Below are positions 6,835-18,113 of a stretch of 64,000 nt of DNA, piece after piece. The position numbers and the translations under genes are program-made. The notes beneath the pieces are model-generated. The model did no database searches. It worked only from the letters and a program-made list of their open reading frames with translations, and was not told where the DNA came from. Position 1 is the stretch's first letter; each line of letters begins with the position of its first letter. This DNA comes from Hydrococcus rivularis NIES-593 (GTDB taxonomy: Bacteria > Cyanobacteriota > Cyanobacteriia > Cyanobacteriales > Microcystaceae). The stretch is from positions 36,981 through 100,980 of the forward strand of contig NZ_MRCB01000006.1 of assembly GCF_001904635.1 (NCBI RefSeq), in the 5' to 3' direction.

Positions 6835-8037
6835 ATGAACGACTGCATCTATCTTGATAACAACGCTACGACGCGCATCGATGACGAAGTAATTACAGCG
6901 ATGCTGCCTTACCTAACCACTTATTACGGCAATCCCTCATCCATGCACACCTTCGGCGGACAAGTGGGAAAAGCTGTAAAAGAAGCACGAGAGCAAGTCG
7001 CCTCCTTACTGGGCGCAGAATCTTCGGAAATCGTTTTTACCAGTTGCGGCACGGAAGGCAATAACGCCGCCATTCACGCTGCTTTATCCGCGCAACCCGA
7101 TAGAAAACATATTATTACCACTGAAGTCGAACATCCAGCCGTGCTTAATCTCTGCAAGCACCTGGAAAAGAAAGGCTATACTGTAACTTATCTCTCGGTC
7201 AACGAGAAAGGATTATTAGACTTAGACGAGTTAGAAGCTTCGCTCACTGGAGGAACCGCCTTAGTTTCGACCATGTATGCAAACAACGAAACGGGCGTAC
7301 TATTCCCAGTCGAGCAAATCGGGCAGATGGTGAAGGAATACGGTGCTATCTATCACGTCGATGCAGTTCAGGCAGTGGGTAAAATCCCTCTCAATATGAA
7401 GGATAGCACCATCGATCTGCTTACTCTTTCCGGTCACAAACTTCATGCACCAAAAGGTATCGGGGTACTCTACGTGCGCCGTGGCACAAGATTTCGTCCT
7501 CTGCTCATCGGCGGACACCAAGAAAGAGGTCGTCGTGCGGGAACGGAAAATGTACCTGGCATCATAGCACTCGGCAAAGCAGCAGAATTGGCAAAGCAGC
7601 ATTTAGCCAACGTAGACCGCGAAAAACGGTTGCGCGATCGCCTCGAACAATCTATCCTTGCAACCATCCCCGATACCGTCGTCAACGGTCATCCTACCCA
7701 ACGGTTGCCCAACACCACTAATATCGGCTTCAAGTATATCGAAGGAGAAGCAATACTCTTGCATCTCAACCAGTATGGCATCTGTGCGTCTTCTGGTTCC
7801 GCTTGTACCTCCGGTTCTCTCGAACCCTCTCACGTCTTGCGAGCAATGGGACTTCCCTACTCAGTGTTGCACGGTTCAATCCGATTTAGCCTCTCTCGTT
7901 ATACCACCGACGCGGAAATCGATCGCGTTCTCGAAGTTCTGCCTGGCATTATCGAACACCTCCGCGCCCTCTCTCCCTTCTCCAGCGACGAAGCAGATTG
8001 GCTGCAGGAACAAGAAAAAGCAGTGTTAGCTAAGTAG
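6835..8037 (+). CDS. nifS: NifS, cysteine desulfurase
   Basis: The 400-residue product is a PLP enzyme that takes sulfur from cysteine and passes it to NifU for Fe-S assembly. The PLP-binding lysine lies in LSGHKLHAPKGIG and the active-site Cys in SSGSACTSGSLEPSHVLRAMG. The ATG at 6835 is chosen over in-frame starts in the preceding palindromic repeat because MNDCIYLDNNATTRID is the typical NifS N terminus. A palindromic repeat sits on each side of the gene. Confidence 0.97.
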   Translation: MNDCIYLDNNATTRIDDEVITAMLPYLTTYYGNPSSMHTFGGQVGKAVKEAREQVASLLGAESSEIVFTSCGTEGNNAAIHAALSAQPDRKHIITTEVEHPAVLNLCKHLEKKGYTVTYLSVNEKGLLDLDELEASLTGGTALVSTMYANNETGVLFPVEQIGQMVKEYGAIYHVDAVQAVGKIPLNMKDSTIDLLTLSGHKLHAPKGIGVLYVRRGTRFRPLLIGGHQERGRRAGTENVPGIIALGKAAELAKQHLANVDREKRLRDRLEQSILATIPDTVVNGHPTQRLPNTTNIGFKYIEGEAILLHLNQYGICASSGSACTSGSLEPSHVLRAMGLPYSVLHGSIRFSLSRYTTDAEIDRVLEVLPGIIEHLRALSPFSSDEADWLQEQEKAVLAK

Positions 8038-8114
8038 TGCGGGCATCTTGCCCGCGTGTAGGAAAAAATATCCGCACACAGGCAATAAAATCTGCGAGCG
8101 AGACGCTCGCACTA
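8035..8114. repeat. Dispersed palindromic repeat, copy B
   Basis: This has the same two palindromes as copy A (GCGGGCATCTTGCCCGC and GCGAGCGAGACGCTCGC) with a longer spacer. Its first bases overlap the nifS stop codon. Confidence 0.85.
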
Positions 8115-8153
8115 AGAATAAATCGAACGGATAACTGATAACTGGTAACTGAA

Positions 8154-9047
8154 ATGTGGGACTATACAGACATAGTAATGGATCACTTCTACAACCCCCG
8201 TAATAAAGGTGCGATTACGGAGGCGCAAGAAGGAGAAAGAATTGTAACCGGAGAAGTCGGTAGTATTGCTTGTGGGGATGCGCTAAGATTGCACCTCAAA
8301 GTACAAGAAGCCACTGAAATTATTATAGATTCTAGATTTCAAACCTTTGGTTGTACCTCTGCGATCGCGTCTTCTTCTGCACTGACCGAACTGCTCAAAG
8401 GCAAAACGTTAGATGAAGCGCTTAAGATAACCAATAAAGAGATTGCCGACTTTTTAGGCGGATTGCCCGAAGAAAAAATGCACTGTTCCGTGATGGGACA
8501 GGAAGCGTTAGAAGCAGCTATTGCCAACTACAGAGGCATTCCCCTAGAAAACCATGACGATGATGAAGGAGCCTTGCTCTGCCGCTGTTTCGGCGTTACC
8601 GATGCTAAGATTCGTCGAGTTATTATCGAAAATAATCTTACCACTGCCGAACAAGTTACGCACTATGTTAAGGCAGGCGGCGGATGCGGTTCTTGCTTGG
8701 CAGATATCGACGATATTATTGCCGACGTTCTCGAACAGAAAGAGAAAGCTGTGGCGGTGGCAACAAAAGTTGTTACGGATAAATTAGCCACTACCCAATC
8801 CGGCAAACCCCTGACCAATCTGCAAAAAATCGGGCTGATTCAGCAAGTTTTAGATAGCGAAATCAAACCCCTTCTCGCTAGAGATGGCGGCGATGTCGAA
8901 CTGTTCGACGTGGAAGGCGATCGCGTCCTTGTCGTTCTCCAAGGCGCTTGCACGAGCTGTTCTAGCTCCACGGAAACCCTTAAAGTTGCCATTGAAGCTA
9001 CCCTGCGCGATCGCGTTTCGCCTACCTTAATTGTCGAATCCGTTTAA
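8154..9047 (+). CDS. nifU: NifU, Fe-S cluster scaffold
   Basis: The 297-residue product has the full three-domain nif-type layout. Residues 1-125 are an IscU-like scaffold (ACGDALRLHLKV, FGCTSAIASSSALTE, MHCSVMG). Residues of about 140-190 are a BFD-like [2Fe-2S] domain (CRCFGVTD ... GGGCGSC). The C-terminal NifU domain has the cluster-binding CTSC (GACTSCSSSTETLK). It builds clusters with sulfur from NifS and hands them to nitrogenase components. No change in key Cys is seen. Confidence 0.97.
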   Translation: MWDYTDIVMDHFYNPRNKGAITEAQEGERIVTGEVGSIACGDALRLHLKVQEATEIIIDSRFQTFGCTSAIASSSALTELLKGKTLDEALKITNKEIADFLGGLPEEKMHCSVMGQEALEAAIANYRGIPLENHDDDEGALLCRCFGVTDAKIRRVIIENNLTTAEQVTHYVKAGGGCGSCLADIDDIIADVLEQKEKAVAVATKVVTDKLATTQSGKPLTNLQKIGLIQQVLDSEIKPLLARDGGDVELFDVEGDRVLVVLQGACTSCSSSTETLKVAIEATLRDRVSPTLIVESV

Positions 9048-9054
9048 TTCATCG

Positions 9055-9105
9055 TAGTGCGGGCATCATGAGCGCGTCTGGGAAACACACCACAACCGAG
9101 CACTA
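9055..9105. repeat. Dispersed palindromic repeat, copy C (decayed)
   Basis: It keeps TAGTGCGGGCATC and the terminal GCACTA, but the palindromes are broken by substitutions and the second palindrome is mostly missing. Confidence 0.65.
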
Positions 9106-9220
9106 CCAATCAAAAATCTTCCAACCAAAGAGCAAACCATGTACAAATATCGAGAAACGCGAATGGGGCGATCGCCTCCAGTAGCGAAGCTCCCCATCGC
9201 GTAGCGCATCCATAGGTAAA

Positions 9221-9338
9221 GGATTTTAGAAAACCCGATGCAGGGAATGAAGGTTCGCCAGGGACGTATCCCACATCAACAAGAACATCGCGAAGACAGT
9301 TTTACCGTTCGTCTCTACATCCTGGGTCTCTAAAATCC
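9221..9338. repeat. Inverted repeat upstream of nifH
   Basis: GGATTTTAGA-AACCC on the left (9221-9235) pairs with GGGTCTCTAAAATCC on the right (about 9324-9338), enclosing roughly 90 bases. In RNA this could close a large stem-loop just before the nifH ribosome binding site. The region holds a 31-codon frame starting MQGMKVRQGRIPHQQEH, without a clear ribosome binding site. Confidence 0.5.
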
Positions 9339-9366
9339 TGACCTACTTTCCTAATCCATTTTTTAA

Positions 9367-10281
<915 letters not shown>

Positions 10282-10421
10282 GTCGGCGACTAGAACTGTT
10301 TAGAGGGATGAAACCAGACAAGGAAGATCGAACTCCCTCTTCTCCCAAATCCCCCCTATCTTCCTTGTTTCTCCCTCTTCCTCATTCACTGATAACCGTT
10401 CGCAGAACACTGGTAACTGAT

Positions 10422-11858
10422 ATGACCACAGCAGAGGAAAAAAGACAGCTAATCCAAGAGGTACTGGACGTTTATCCAGAGAAAGCCCGCAAAAAACGGG
10501 AAAAACACCTCAACGTTTACGAGGAAGGTAAACCAGATTGCGGCGTTAAGTCGAACGTTAAATCCCTTCCCGGCGTAATGACCACTCGCGGTTGTGCCTA
10601 TGCAGGTTCAAAAGGGGTGGTATGGGGTCCGATTAAAGATATGATTCATATCTCTCACGGTCCCGTCGGTTGCGGTTATTACTCCTGGTCTGGTCGCCGT
10701 AATTATTACATCGGTACGACAGGCATCGATACCTTTGGTACGATGCAGTTCACCTCCGATTTCCAAGAGCGCGACGTCGTTTTCGGCGGTGATAAGAAAC
10801 TGCACAAACTCATTCACGAAATCGAAGAACTTTTCCCGCTCAACGCAGGAATTTCCATCCAGTCAGAATGCCCCATCGGTCTAATTGGAGACGACATCGA
10901 AGCGGTTGCCAAGAAGACCAGCAAAGAAATCAACAAAACTGTTGTTCCCGTCAGATGCGAAGGATTCCGGGGCGTTTCCCAATCGCTCGGACACCACATC
11001 GCTAACGACTCCATTCGCGACTGGGTATTTCCCCAAGCGGATAAAGAAAACATAGAATTTGAAAGCACGCCCTATGATGTAGCCATTATCGGGGACTACA
11101 ACATCGGTGGCGATGCTTGGTCGAGCCGCATTCTGCTCGAAGAAATGGGCTTGAGAGTCGTCGCTCAGTGGTCTGGCGATGGCACGCTCAATGAAATGAA
11201 GCTCACGCCCAAAGTGAAGCTCAATCTCGTCCACTGCTATCGGTCGATGAACTACATCAGCCGTCACATGGAAGAGAAGTATGGAGTTCCCTGGTTTGAG
11301 TATAACTTCTTCGGACCGACCAAGATTGCTGAATCCCTCAGAGCGATCGCGAATTTCTTCGACGACAAAATCAAAGAAGGCGCAGAAAGAGTTATCGCTA
11401 AGTATCAACAACAAGTCGATGAGATCCTCGCCAAGTATCGTCCTCGTCTAGAAGGCAAAAAAGTAATGATGATGGTCGGCGGATTGCGTCCTCGCCACGT
11501 CGTTCCCGCCTTCAAAGATTTGGGAATGGAAATGCTCGGCACGGGCTATGAATTCGGTCACAACGACGACTACAAGCGTACCACTCACTATATCGAAGAC
11601 AGCACCTTAATTTACGACGACGTAACGGCTTTTGAATTCGAGAAATTCGTCGAAGCGCTCAAACCCGATTTAGTTGCTTCGGGTATTAAGGAAAAATACG
11701 TCTTCCAGAAAATGGCACTACCCTTCCGTCAAATGCACTCTTGGGATTACTCCGGTCCTTACCACGGATATGACGGATTCGCCATCTTCGCAAGGGATAT
11801 GGATCTAGCGCTCAACAGTCCTACCTGGAGCTTAATCGGCGCACCCTGGAAGAAGTAA
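10422..11858 (+). CDS. nifD: NifD, MoFe protein alpha subunit
   Basis: The 478-residue product starts [15 protein letters not shown]. Upstream in-frame codons (from 10308) translate to a Ser/Pro-rich run and are excluded. P-cluster Cys ligands lie in [18 protein letters not shown] and the following Cys ([12 protein letters not shown]). The FeMo-co ligands are the Cys in [19 protein letters not shown] and the His in [16 protein letters not shown]. The gene is continuous, so the nifD excision element of heterocystous strains is absent. Confidence 0.98.
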   Translation: MTTAEEKRQLIQEVLDVYPEKARKKREKHLNVYEEGKPDCGVKSNVKSLPGVMTTRGCAYAGSKGVVWGPIKDMIHISHGPVGCGYYSWSGRRNYYIGTTGIDTFGTMQFTSDFQERDVVFGGDKKLHKLIHEIEELFPLNAGISIQSECPIGLIGDDIEAVAKKTSKEINKTVVPVRCEGFRGVSQSLGHHIANDSIRDWVFPQADKENIEFESTPYDVAIIGDYNIGGDAWSSRILLEEMGLRVVAQWSGDGTLNEMKLTPKVKLNLVHCYRSMNYISRHMEEKYGVPWFEYNFFGPTKIAESLRAIANFFDDKIKEGAERVIAKYQQQVDEILAKYRPRLEGKKVMMMVGGLRPRHVVPAFKDLGMEMLGTGYEFGHNDDYKRTTHYIEDSTLIYDDVTAFEFEKFVEALKPDLVASGIKEKYVFQKMALPFRQMHSWDYSGPYHGYDGFAIFARDMDLALNSPTWSLIGAPWKK

Positions 11859-11940
11859 TTGTTGTTAGTGGTTAGTAGTCGAGCGTTCATCGTTTTTCTC
11901 GCTAACTAAGTAGATGAGCAAAATTAATTTCCAGATATTG

Positions 11941-11982
11941 TAGTGCGAGCGTCCCGCTCGCGCGAGCAAGATGCTCGCACTA
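11941..11982. repeat. Dispersed palindromic repeat, copy D
   Basis: TAGTGCGAGC and GCTCGCACTA frame two short palindromes built from GCGAGC units between nifD and nifK. Confidence 0.8.
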
Positions 11983-12053
11983 CCTACCAACTACTAACTA
12001 CTACCCAATCCCTAATCCCCAATTCCCCAATCATCCTTGATAGGAGCAAAATA

Positions 12054-13592
12054 ATGGCTCAGAATGTAGAGAAGATCAAAGACCATGCCGAACTATTTCA
12101 ACAGCCAGAGTATCAAGAACTCTTCAAAAGCAAAAAAGAAAGCTTTGAAGGAATGCCTGCCAGTGACGAAGTAGCGAGGGTTGCCGAATGGACGAAAACT
12201 TGGGAATATCGCGAAAAGAACTTCGCTCGTGAAGCGCTAACGGTTAATCCAGCCAAAGCCTGTCAGCCTCTTGGAGCCATTCTCGCTGCCGTTGGCTTTG
12301 AAAGCACGTTGCCCTTCGTACACGGTTCGCAAGGTTGCGTTGCCTACTTCCGCACCCACTTTACTCGCCACTTTAAAGAACCCTTCAACGCCGTTTCGAG
12401 TTCCATGACCGAAGATGCAGCCGTCTTCGGCGGACTCAAAAATATGATCGACGGGTTGGCAAACGCTTACGCCCTCTACAAACCCAAAATGATTGCTGTC
12501 TGTACGACTTGTATGGCAGAAGTAATTGGGGATGATTTGGGTGCGTTTATTACCAACTCCAAGAAAGCAGGGTCTATTCCTGAAGATTTCCCAGTTCCCT
12601 ACGCCCATACCCCCAGCTTTGTCGGTTCTCACATTACTGGATACGACAACATGATGAAGGGGATTCTCACCAATCTTACCGAAGGCAAGAAAAAAGAAAC
12701 CACCAACAGCACGATTAACTTCATCCCCGGTTTTGAAACCTACATGGGCAACCTGCGAGAGTTGAAGCGCCTCACGTCTTTACTGGGCGTAAACGCTACG
12801 ATTTTGGCAGACAACGAAGAGTATTTAGATTCCCCCAACACGGGCGAATACGAAATGTATCACGGCGGAACGCCTCTAGACGTGGCTGCCGAGTCGATTA
12901 ACGCCGAACAAACCATTGCCCTGCAAGCTTACTCCACCGCTAAAACGCGGGAGTATATTGCAACTGAGTGGGGACAAAAGACTTCTGTTATTCGTCCTTG
13001 GGGCATCAAAGGAACCGACCAATTCCTGATGGCGCTATCTGAAGCAACAGGCAATCCTATCCCCAGAGAGTTAGAAGTCGAACGCGGTCGCGTGGTTGAT
13101 GCGATGACCGATACGCAAGCGTGGCTGCACGGCAAGCGGGCTGCGCTTTACGGCGACCCCGACTTGGTGCTGGGACTGTTGCAGTTTTTGCTGGAGATGG
13201 GAGTCGAACCCGTTCACGTTCTCGTGACTAACAGCAACCCCACCTTCGAGGAAGAAGCGAAAGCATTATTAGCTGCTAGTCCCTACGGACGTTCGGCAAC
13301 GGTTTGGGGTGGAAAGGATTTGTGGCACATGCGATCGCTGCTGTTCACCGAACCCGTAGACTTCCTAATTGGCAATTCCTATGCGAAGTACCTCTGGCGC
13401 GATACTGGAACCCCATTAGTCCGCATTGGCTATCCGATCTTCGATCGCCACCACCTACATCGCTATTCTACCATCGGTTACTCTGGTGCGCTCAATCTAC
13501 TCAACTGGATTGCTAATACAGTCCTCGACGAGTTAGATCGCAACACCATCGTTCCAGCGAAGACGGATATCTCTTATGACCTGATTCGCTAA
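12054..13592 (+). CDS. nifK: NifK, MoFe protein beta subunit
   Basis: The 512-residue product starts [15 protein letters not shown] after a TAGGAG ribosome binding site; the upstream in-frame extension lies in the palindromic repeat and is excluded. P-cluster ligands are visible in [25 protein letters not shown] and [13 protein letters not shown]. It pairs with NifD as the alpha2beta2 MoFe protein. The C terminus ([11 protein letters not shown]...YDLIR) is as expected, and length is normal. Confidence 0.98.
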   Translation: MAQNVEKIKDHAELFQQPEYQELFKSKKESFEGMPASDEVARVAEWTKTWEYREKNFAREALTVNPAKACQPLGAILAAVGFESTLPFVHGSQGCVAYFRTHFTRHFKEPFNAVSSSMTEDAAVFGGLKNMIDGLANAYALYKPKMIAVCTTCMAEVIGDDLGAFITNSKKAGSIPEDFPVPYAHTPSFVGSHITGYDNMMKGILTNLTEGKKKETTNSTINFIPGFETYMGNLRELKRLTSLLGVNATILADNEEYLDSPNTGEYEMYHGGTPLDVAAESINAEQTIALQAYSTAKTREYIATEWGQKTSVIRPWGIKGTDQFLMALSEATGNPIPRELEVERGRVVDAMTDTQAWLHGKRAALYGDPDLVLGLLQFLLEMGVEPVHVLVTNSNPTFEEEAKALLAASPYGRSATVWGGKDLWHMRSLLFTEPVDFLIGNSYAKYLWRDTGTPLVRIGYPIFDRHHLHRYSTIGYSGALNLLNWIANTVLDELDRNTIVPAKTDISYDLIR

Positions 13593-13722
13593 TCGGGATT
13601 GGAGATAGGTGCTTTGGGGCTTTGGGAGTGAGGGACATAATCTTTAGACGAACAACTCCCCTCTCTCCCCCATCTACCCCATTTCCCTTGTCTGCAAAAA
13701 AACTCCCCTAGGAGCAATAATC

Positions 13723-14028
13723 ATGACCAGTACTACCCATCCCCTCATTCCTAACAGAAAGCCATCTTTCGATATTCTCTATCCCGTGCGCCGTTGGATT
13801 GATGGCATTGAGGTTAAAGATGCAAAATTCGCCCACTTCATCTGTCGAGTTTTTCCTTGCAATTGTCCTTTTGAGCGGGATATTAAGCTTTTTGGACGCA
13901 CTTTGTTTCATATTCCTCCTCTTTGTAAATTGAATCCTTTGTACAACGAAGTTGTTGGTTTGCGGTTTCGGGCTTTATCTTATCTGTCCGATACTTGCGG
14001 GGTGGATGTAACTCACTACATCTGTTAG
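13723..14028 (+). CDS. Mo-dependent nitrogenase C-terminal-domain protein
   Basis: This 101-residue protein carries PVRRWIDGIEVKDAKFAHFICRVFPCNCPFERDI and LCKLNPLYNEVVGLRFRALSYL, the pattern of the Mo-nitro_C family. The family is named for its place near Mo-nitrogenase genes in cyanobacteria. Several conserved Cys (FICRVFPCNCP) suggest metal or cluster binding, but no function is known. It has its own ribosome binding site (CTAGGAG) between nifK and nifE and is likely in the same operon. Confidence 0.85.
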   Translation: MTSTTHPLIPNRKPSFDILYPVRRWIDGIEVKDAKFAHFICRVFPCNCPFERDIKLFGRTLFHIPPLCKLNPLYNEVVGLRFRALSYLSDTCGVDVTHYIC

Positions 14029-14168
14029 GGATTTTTTATCTCACGCAAAGGAGGCACGGGTGCACCACCTGCGAGCGCACATTGAGTGCCGTCGCGCAAA
14101 GGCACAAAGAAGACGCAAAGTTAGGTTATCTCGATCGCATATTAGTCACAAAAGTCACGGAATTTACG

Positions 14169-15575
14169 ATGAAACTTACACAAGGTAAAATTAATGAACT
14201 GCTTACGCAGTCGGGTTGCGACCACAACCATAAAAAAGACGGTAAGGGCAAAAATAAGTCTTGCAAGCAGCAAGCTCAACCGGGTACTGCTCAAGGGGGT
14301 TGTGCTTTTGATGGGGCTTCTATTGCTTTGGTGCCGATTACGGATGCAGCACATTTGGTTCATGGCCCTATTGCCTGTGCGGGCAATTCTTGGGGCAGTC
14401 GCGGCAGTCTTTCTTCTGGTTCTACGACTTACAAGATGGGTTTTACCACTGATGTTAGTGAAAATGACGTGATTTTTGGTGGCGAAAAACGACTCTACAA
14501 GGCGATTAAAGAAGTTTGCGATCGCTATCATCCCCCCGCCGTATTCGTCTATTCTACTTGCGTGACGGCGCTGATTGGCGACGATATGGATGCGGTTTGC
14601 GCTGCGGCGACTAAGAAGTTTAATACTCCCGTCATACCAGTTAATTCCCCTGGTTTTGTGGGTAGTAAAAACCTGGGCAATCGATTGGGTGGAGAATCCT
14701 TACTCGAATATGTTGTTGGTAGTAAAGAACCGGAATATACAACGCCTTACGATATTAATTTAATCGGCGAATATAATATTGCTGGGGAAATGTGGAATGT
14801 TACCCCGATCTTTGAGAAGCTGGGCATCCGTGTTTTAGCTAAGATTACGGGCGATGCTCGTTATGAGGAAATTTGCCACGCCCATCGCGCCAAAGTTAAC
14901 GTCATGATTTGTTCCAAGGCGTTGATTAATATGGCGACGAAAATGAAGGATAAATACGGCATTCCCTACACGGAAGAGTCCTTCTACGGCATCGACGATA
15001 TGAATCGTTGTTTGCGCAATGTTGCAAAGTTGTTAGGCGACGCAGATTTGCAAGAGAGAGTGGAAAAACTCATTGCAGAAGAAACGGCTAAGTTAGATAT
15101 TGCTTTAGCACCCTATCGCGAGAGGTTGAAAGGCAAGCGCGTTGTTCTTTATACGGGTGGGGTTAAGAGTTGGTCGATTATTTCTGCGGCGAAGGATTTA
15201 GGCATTGAAGTCGTCGCCACCAGTACTAAGAAAAGTACGGAAGAAGATAAAGCCAAAATTAAAGAATTACTGGGCAAAGATGGGATGACTCTGGAGAAAG
15301 GCAGTCCTAAAGAGTTGCTCAGCGTGATTGAGAAGACTAGGGCGGACATGTTGATTGCGGGTGGACGGAATCAATATACGGCACTGAAAGCCCGCATTCC
15401 CTTCCTCGACATCAACCAAGAACGTCACCATCCTTACGCGGGCTACGACGGCATGATTGAAATGGCAAAGGAATTAGATGAGGCACTGCACAGTCCTATT
15501 TGGGCGCAGTTGAGAAAAGCTGCACCGTGGGACGCAGTTGAAACTGTTACCGAAAAGCTGGTTGTTAATTATTAA
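14169..15575 (+). CDS. nifE: NifE, FeMo-co assembly scaffold subunit
   Basis: The 468-residue product starts MKLTQGKINELL; in-frame codons upstream to 13995 overlap the previous gene and are excluded. NifEN is the scaffold on which NifB-co is matured into FeMo-co. NifD-like cluster motifs include QGGCAFDGA, HGPIACAGNSWGSR and STCVTALIGDDMD, and a Cys in MICSKALINMATKMKDKYG aligns with the cofactor-binding region. A Lys/His-rich stretch near residues 18-35 is usual for cyanobacterial NifE. Confidence 0.97.
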   Translation: MKLTQGKINELLTQSGCDHNHKKDGKGKNKSCKQQAQPGTAQGGCAFDGASIALVPITDAAHLVHGPIACAGNSWGSRGSLSSGSTTYKMGFTTDVSENDVIFGGEKRLYKAIKEVCDRYHPPAVFVYSTCVTALIGDDMDAVCAAATKKFNTPVIPVNSPGFVGSKNLGNRLGGESLLEYVVGSKEPEYTTPYDINLIGEYNIAGEMWNVTPIFEKLGIRVLAKITGDARYEEICHAHRAKVNVMICSKALINMATKMKDKYGIPYTEESFYGIDDMNRCLRNVAKLLGDADLQERVEKLIAEETAKLDIALAPYRERLKGKRVVLYTGGVKSWSIISAAKDLGIEVVATSTKKSTEEDKAKIKELLGKDGMTLEKGSPKELLSVIEKTRADMLIAGGRNQYTALKARIPFLDINQERHHPYAGYDGMIEMAKELDEALHSPIWAQLRKAAPWDAVETVTEKLVVNY

Positions 15576-15696
15576 GTCTTTTTTATCTCGCGCAGAGGCG
15601 CAGAGAGAAATCTCCAATCCAAAATCCGCCGTTCTCCTTGAAGAGGTTCGAGGAGCGTGCGGCAACTTCGCCAAAATCTAAAATCCTTTCATCGAG

Positions 15697-17073
15697 ATGA
15701 CTATTGTAACCAGTCGCAAAAAATCTGTCGCAGTGAACCCTTTAAAGCTAAGTCAGCCTTTGGGCGCTTCGCTAGCTTTCCTTGGGTTGAAGGGGATGAT
15801 GCCTTTGTTTCACGGTTCCCAAGGATGTACGGCTTTTGCTAAAACGCTTTTGGTGCGTCATTTCCGCGAGGCAATACCGATGTCTACGACGGCGATGACC
15901 GAAGTGGCTACTATCTTGGGCGGACAGGAAAATATCGAACAGGCAATCCTGGTTTTAGTCGAGAAGGCACAACCTCAAATGATTGGTCTTCTGACGACAG
16001 GGTTGACTGAAACTCGCGGTGAAGATATGGAGGGCGTTCTCCGAGTGTTCCGCAAAAATCATCCCGAATTGGATTATCTGCCGATTATTTTTGTCTCGAC
16101 TCCCGATTATAAAGGGGCATTGGAGAGTGGATTTGCTGCTGCGGTAGAAAGCATTGTCTCGACAGATTACGGCGCTGGGGAAGAAAAACCGCCTTCTCTC
16201 TATCAACAACCTCAAATAACAATTTTAGCGGGTTCTCTGCTTTCGCCTGGGGATTTGGAAGAGATTAAGGAGATTGTTGAGGCGTTTGGGTTGAAACCTT
16301 TGGTAGTACCCGATCTCGGTGGTTCCTTGGATGGACATCTCGAAGATGATTATCAGACGACAACGAGTGGCGGAACGACTTTAGAAGGGTTGAGAAGTTT
16401 AAAGGATTCAGTTTATACCATCGCGATCGGAGAAAGTATGCGTCCTGCTGCCAAAATCCTAGAACAAAAGTTCGGGACTGGCTACGAACTCTTTCTCAGG
16501 ATAGCAGGTTTGGAGGCAACGGATAATTTTATCTGGCGACTCTCTCAAATCGTCAATTCCCGGCACGATCCTCATTTCGTTCATCCGCCTCACGTACCCC
16601 AGAAATATCAACGCCAGCGTCGTCAATTGCAAGATGCTATCCTCGACACGCATTTCTATTTTGGTCGCAAGAAAGTTTCTTTGGCATTAGAACCCGATTT
16701 GCTTTATCAAACCAGTTGGTTGCTCAAAGAAATGGGGGCAGAAATTCAAGCGGCAGTGACGACAATGAAATCTCCAATTTTGGAAGATTTACCTGTAGAA
16801 ACAGTAACCGTTGGCGACTTGGAAGATTTAGAAGATTTGGCAGAGGGTTCCGATTTAATTATTGCTAACTCTCACGGAAAACGAGTTTCGCAAAAATTCA
16901 ATATTCCCCTGTATCGCATGGGCTATCCTATCTTCGATCGCCTGGGTAACAATCATCGCTGTTTAGTCGGTTATCGAGGAACAATTCAGTTTCTCTTGGA
17001 TGTCGGCAATCTGTTTCTGGAAGCAGAAGAAGCCCACAATCACAGTCAATTTACTCATCATCATAACCACTAA
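15697..17073 (+). CDS. nifN: NifN, FeMo-co assembly scaffold subunit
   Basis: This 458-residue partner of NifE is related to NifK. Visible motifs are VNPLKLSQPLGASLAFLG, HGSQGCTAFAKTLLVRHF and TTGLTETRGEDM. The C terminus is His-rich (last ten residues include five His), as often in cyanobacterial NifN. It follows nifE by about 120 bp and precedes a DUF269 paralogue by 26 bp. Confidence 0.96.
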   Translation: MTIVTSRKKSVAVNPLKLSQPLGASLAFLGLKGMMPLFHGSQGCTAFAKTLLVRHFREAIPMSTTAMTEVATILGGQENIEQAILVLVEKAQPQMIGLLTTGLTETRGEDMEGVLRVFRKNHPELDYLPIIFVSTPDYKGALESGFAAAVESIVSTDYGAGEEKPPSLYQQPQITILAGSLLSPGDLEEIKEIVEAFGLKPLVVPDLGGSLDGHLEDDYQTTTSGGTTLEGLRSLKDSVYTIAIGESMRPAAKILEQKFGTGYELFLRIAGLEATDNFIWRLSQIVNSRHDPHFVHPPHVPQKYQRQRRQLQDAILDTHFYFGRKKVSLALEPDLLYQTSWLLKEMGAEIQAAVTTMKSPILEDLPVETVTVGDLEDLEDLAEGSDLIIANSHGKRVSQKFNIPLYRMGYPIFDRLGNNHRCLVGYRGTIQFLLDVGNLFLEAEEAHNHSQFTHHHNH

Positions 17074-17099
17074 TAATTAGAACCATCCAAAATCGAACG

Positions 17100-17645
17100 A
17101 TGAGCCAAGCAGTCTTGTTAAAAGAACCAAAAACTTTTTTTAAGAAACCAACAGTCTTTCTTAAAAAAACTTCTTCTTTAGATATCTTTGCTAATCCCTT
17201 TCTTCAAGAATTAGCTAAACAAATTATCGCTAGAGATACTTTTGGTATCTATCGTAACTATTCTTATAAATCACTTTTGCGATTATTGGTATTAGATCCC
17301 AAAACACGCGATCGCTCTCGAAGAGATATTTTTTCTCAAAAGCGAATCGTGACTTTTTACAAAACTATCGCTGCACGAGTCGAACAAGAAACCGGAAAAT
17401 CAGCTAAAGTTTTTATTAATTTTAACTGTAAAGGTTTTGGCTATGTATTAATATTTTGTAATCACCTATTAGTGGTTTCTCAAGTTATCCGCAACGCCCA
17501 AAATTTTGGTTTTAACTCTCTAGAGAATCTTGCTAGTGAGGGCGAGAAAATTATCAACTCAGCCCTGAAAATAGCTCAAAGATATTTCGATTTTTCGAGA
17601 GAATCTCAAGTTTGTAATTGTCGCATCTCGCTCGCGAATCTATGA
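17100..17645 (+). CDS. Divergent NifX-associated (DUF269) paralogue
   Basis: Residues of about 32-170 of this 181-residue protein align with the DUF269 gene at 18252. Shared words include FLQEL, GIYR/GVYR, ARVEQETGK/ACIEKETGK, GFGYVLIFC/GFGWALIWC, LLVVSQVIRNAQNFGF/LMVVSRTLRDAQRFGY, SLENLASEGEKI/SLEKLAAEGEKL and a final ANL. It has a Lys/Phe-rich N-terminal extension and lacks the V/SP-rich insert of the canonical copy. DUF269 proteins accompany NifX and probably assist cofactor handling. The divergent copy lies upstream of nifX, the canonical copy downstream. Either subfunctionalisation or decay is possible; the frame is open and has a start near the nifN stop. Confidence 0.8.
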   Translation: MSQAVLLKEPKTFFKKPTVFLKKTSSLDIFANPFLQELAKQIIARDTFGIYRNYSYKSLLRLLVLDPKTRDRSRRDIFSQKRIVTFYKTIAARVEQETGKSAKVFINFNCKGFGYVLIFCNHLLVVSQVIRNAQNFGFNSLENLASEGEKIINSALKIAQRYFDFSRESQVCNCRISLANL

Positions 17646-17708
17646 AAGTAAGTAAGATGCTCCCGATTTTTCCTTCATTTTCTTAAGCTCATTTTGAGGA
17701 GAAATATC

Positions 17709-18113
17709 GTGAAAGTTGCATTTGCTACTAGCGATAACGTTCGCATTAATTCTCACTTCGGTTCGGCACAAAGTATTGCTGTCTATGATGTCTCGTCGGA
17801 AGGCTATAACTTTTTAGAAACAAAAACATTTGGTGGCAACCTTGATGAAGATGGAAACGAAGATAAATTAGTTCCAAAAGTTACAGCTTTAGAAGGATGC
17901 ACTCTAGTCTATGTCTCGTCAATTGGAGGTAGCGCAGCTTCTCGTTTACTTAGCAACAAAATTACTCCTATCAACCTCAGAAGTGATGAGACAGAAATTA
18001 AAGGAATGCTTGATAATTTAGTCGAAACATTAAATGGCGATCCTCCCCCATGGTTAAGGAAAGCATTGCAACTACAAAAACCTAAAAGCTTTGATTTTGA
18101 AGATGAAGATTAG
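17709..18113 (+). CDS. nifX: NifX, FeMo-co precursor carrier
   Basis: The 134-residue product starts at GTG 17709, preceded by GAGGAG. The fold words KVAFATSDNVRINSHFGSAQSIAVYDV and CTLVYVSSIGGSAASRLL match NifX. These proteins bind NifB-co and VK-cluster and shuttle them between NifB and NifEN. The C terminus adds a short Pro/Lys/Asp-rich tail. It is flanked by two DUF269 paralogues. Confidence 0.93.
   Translation: MKVAFATSDNVRINSHFGSAQSIAVYDVSSEGYNFLETKTFGGNLDEDGNEDKLVPKVTALEGCTLVYVSSIGGSAASRLLSNKITPINLRSDETEIKGMLDNLVETLNGDPPPWLRKALQLQKPKSFDFEDED

Noticed and set aside
10422..11858. nifD excision element as in heterocystous cyanobacteria
   Set aside because: nifD is one continuous frame and no site-specific recombinase gene lies nearby.
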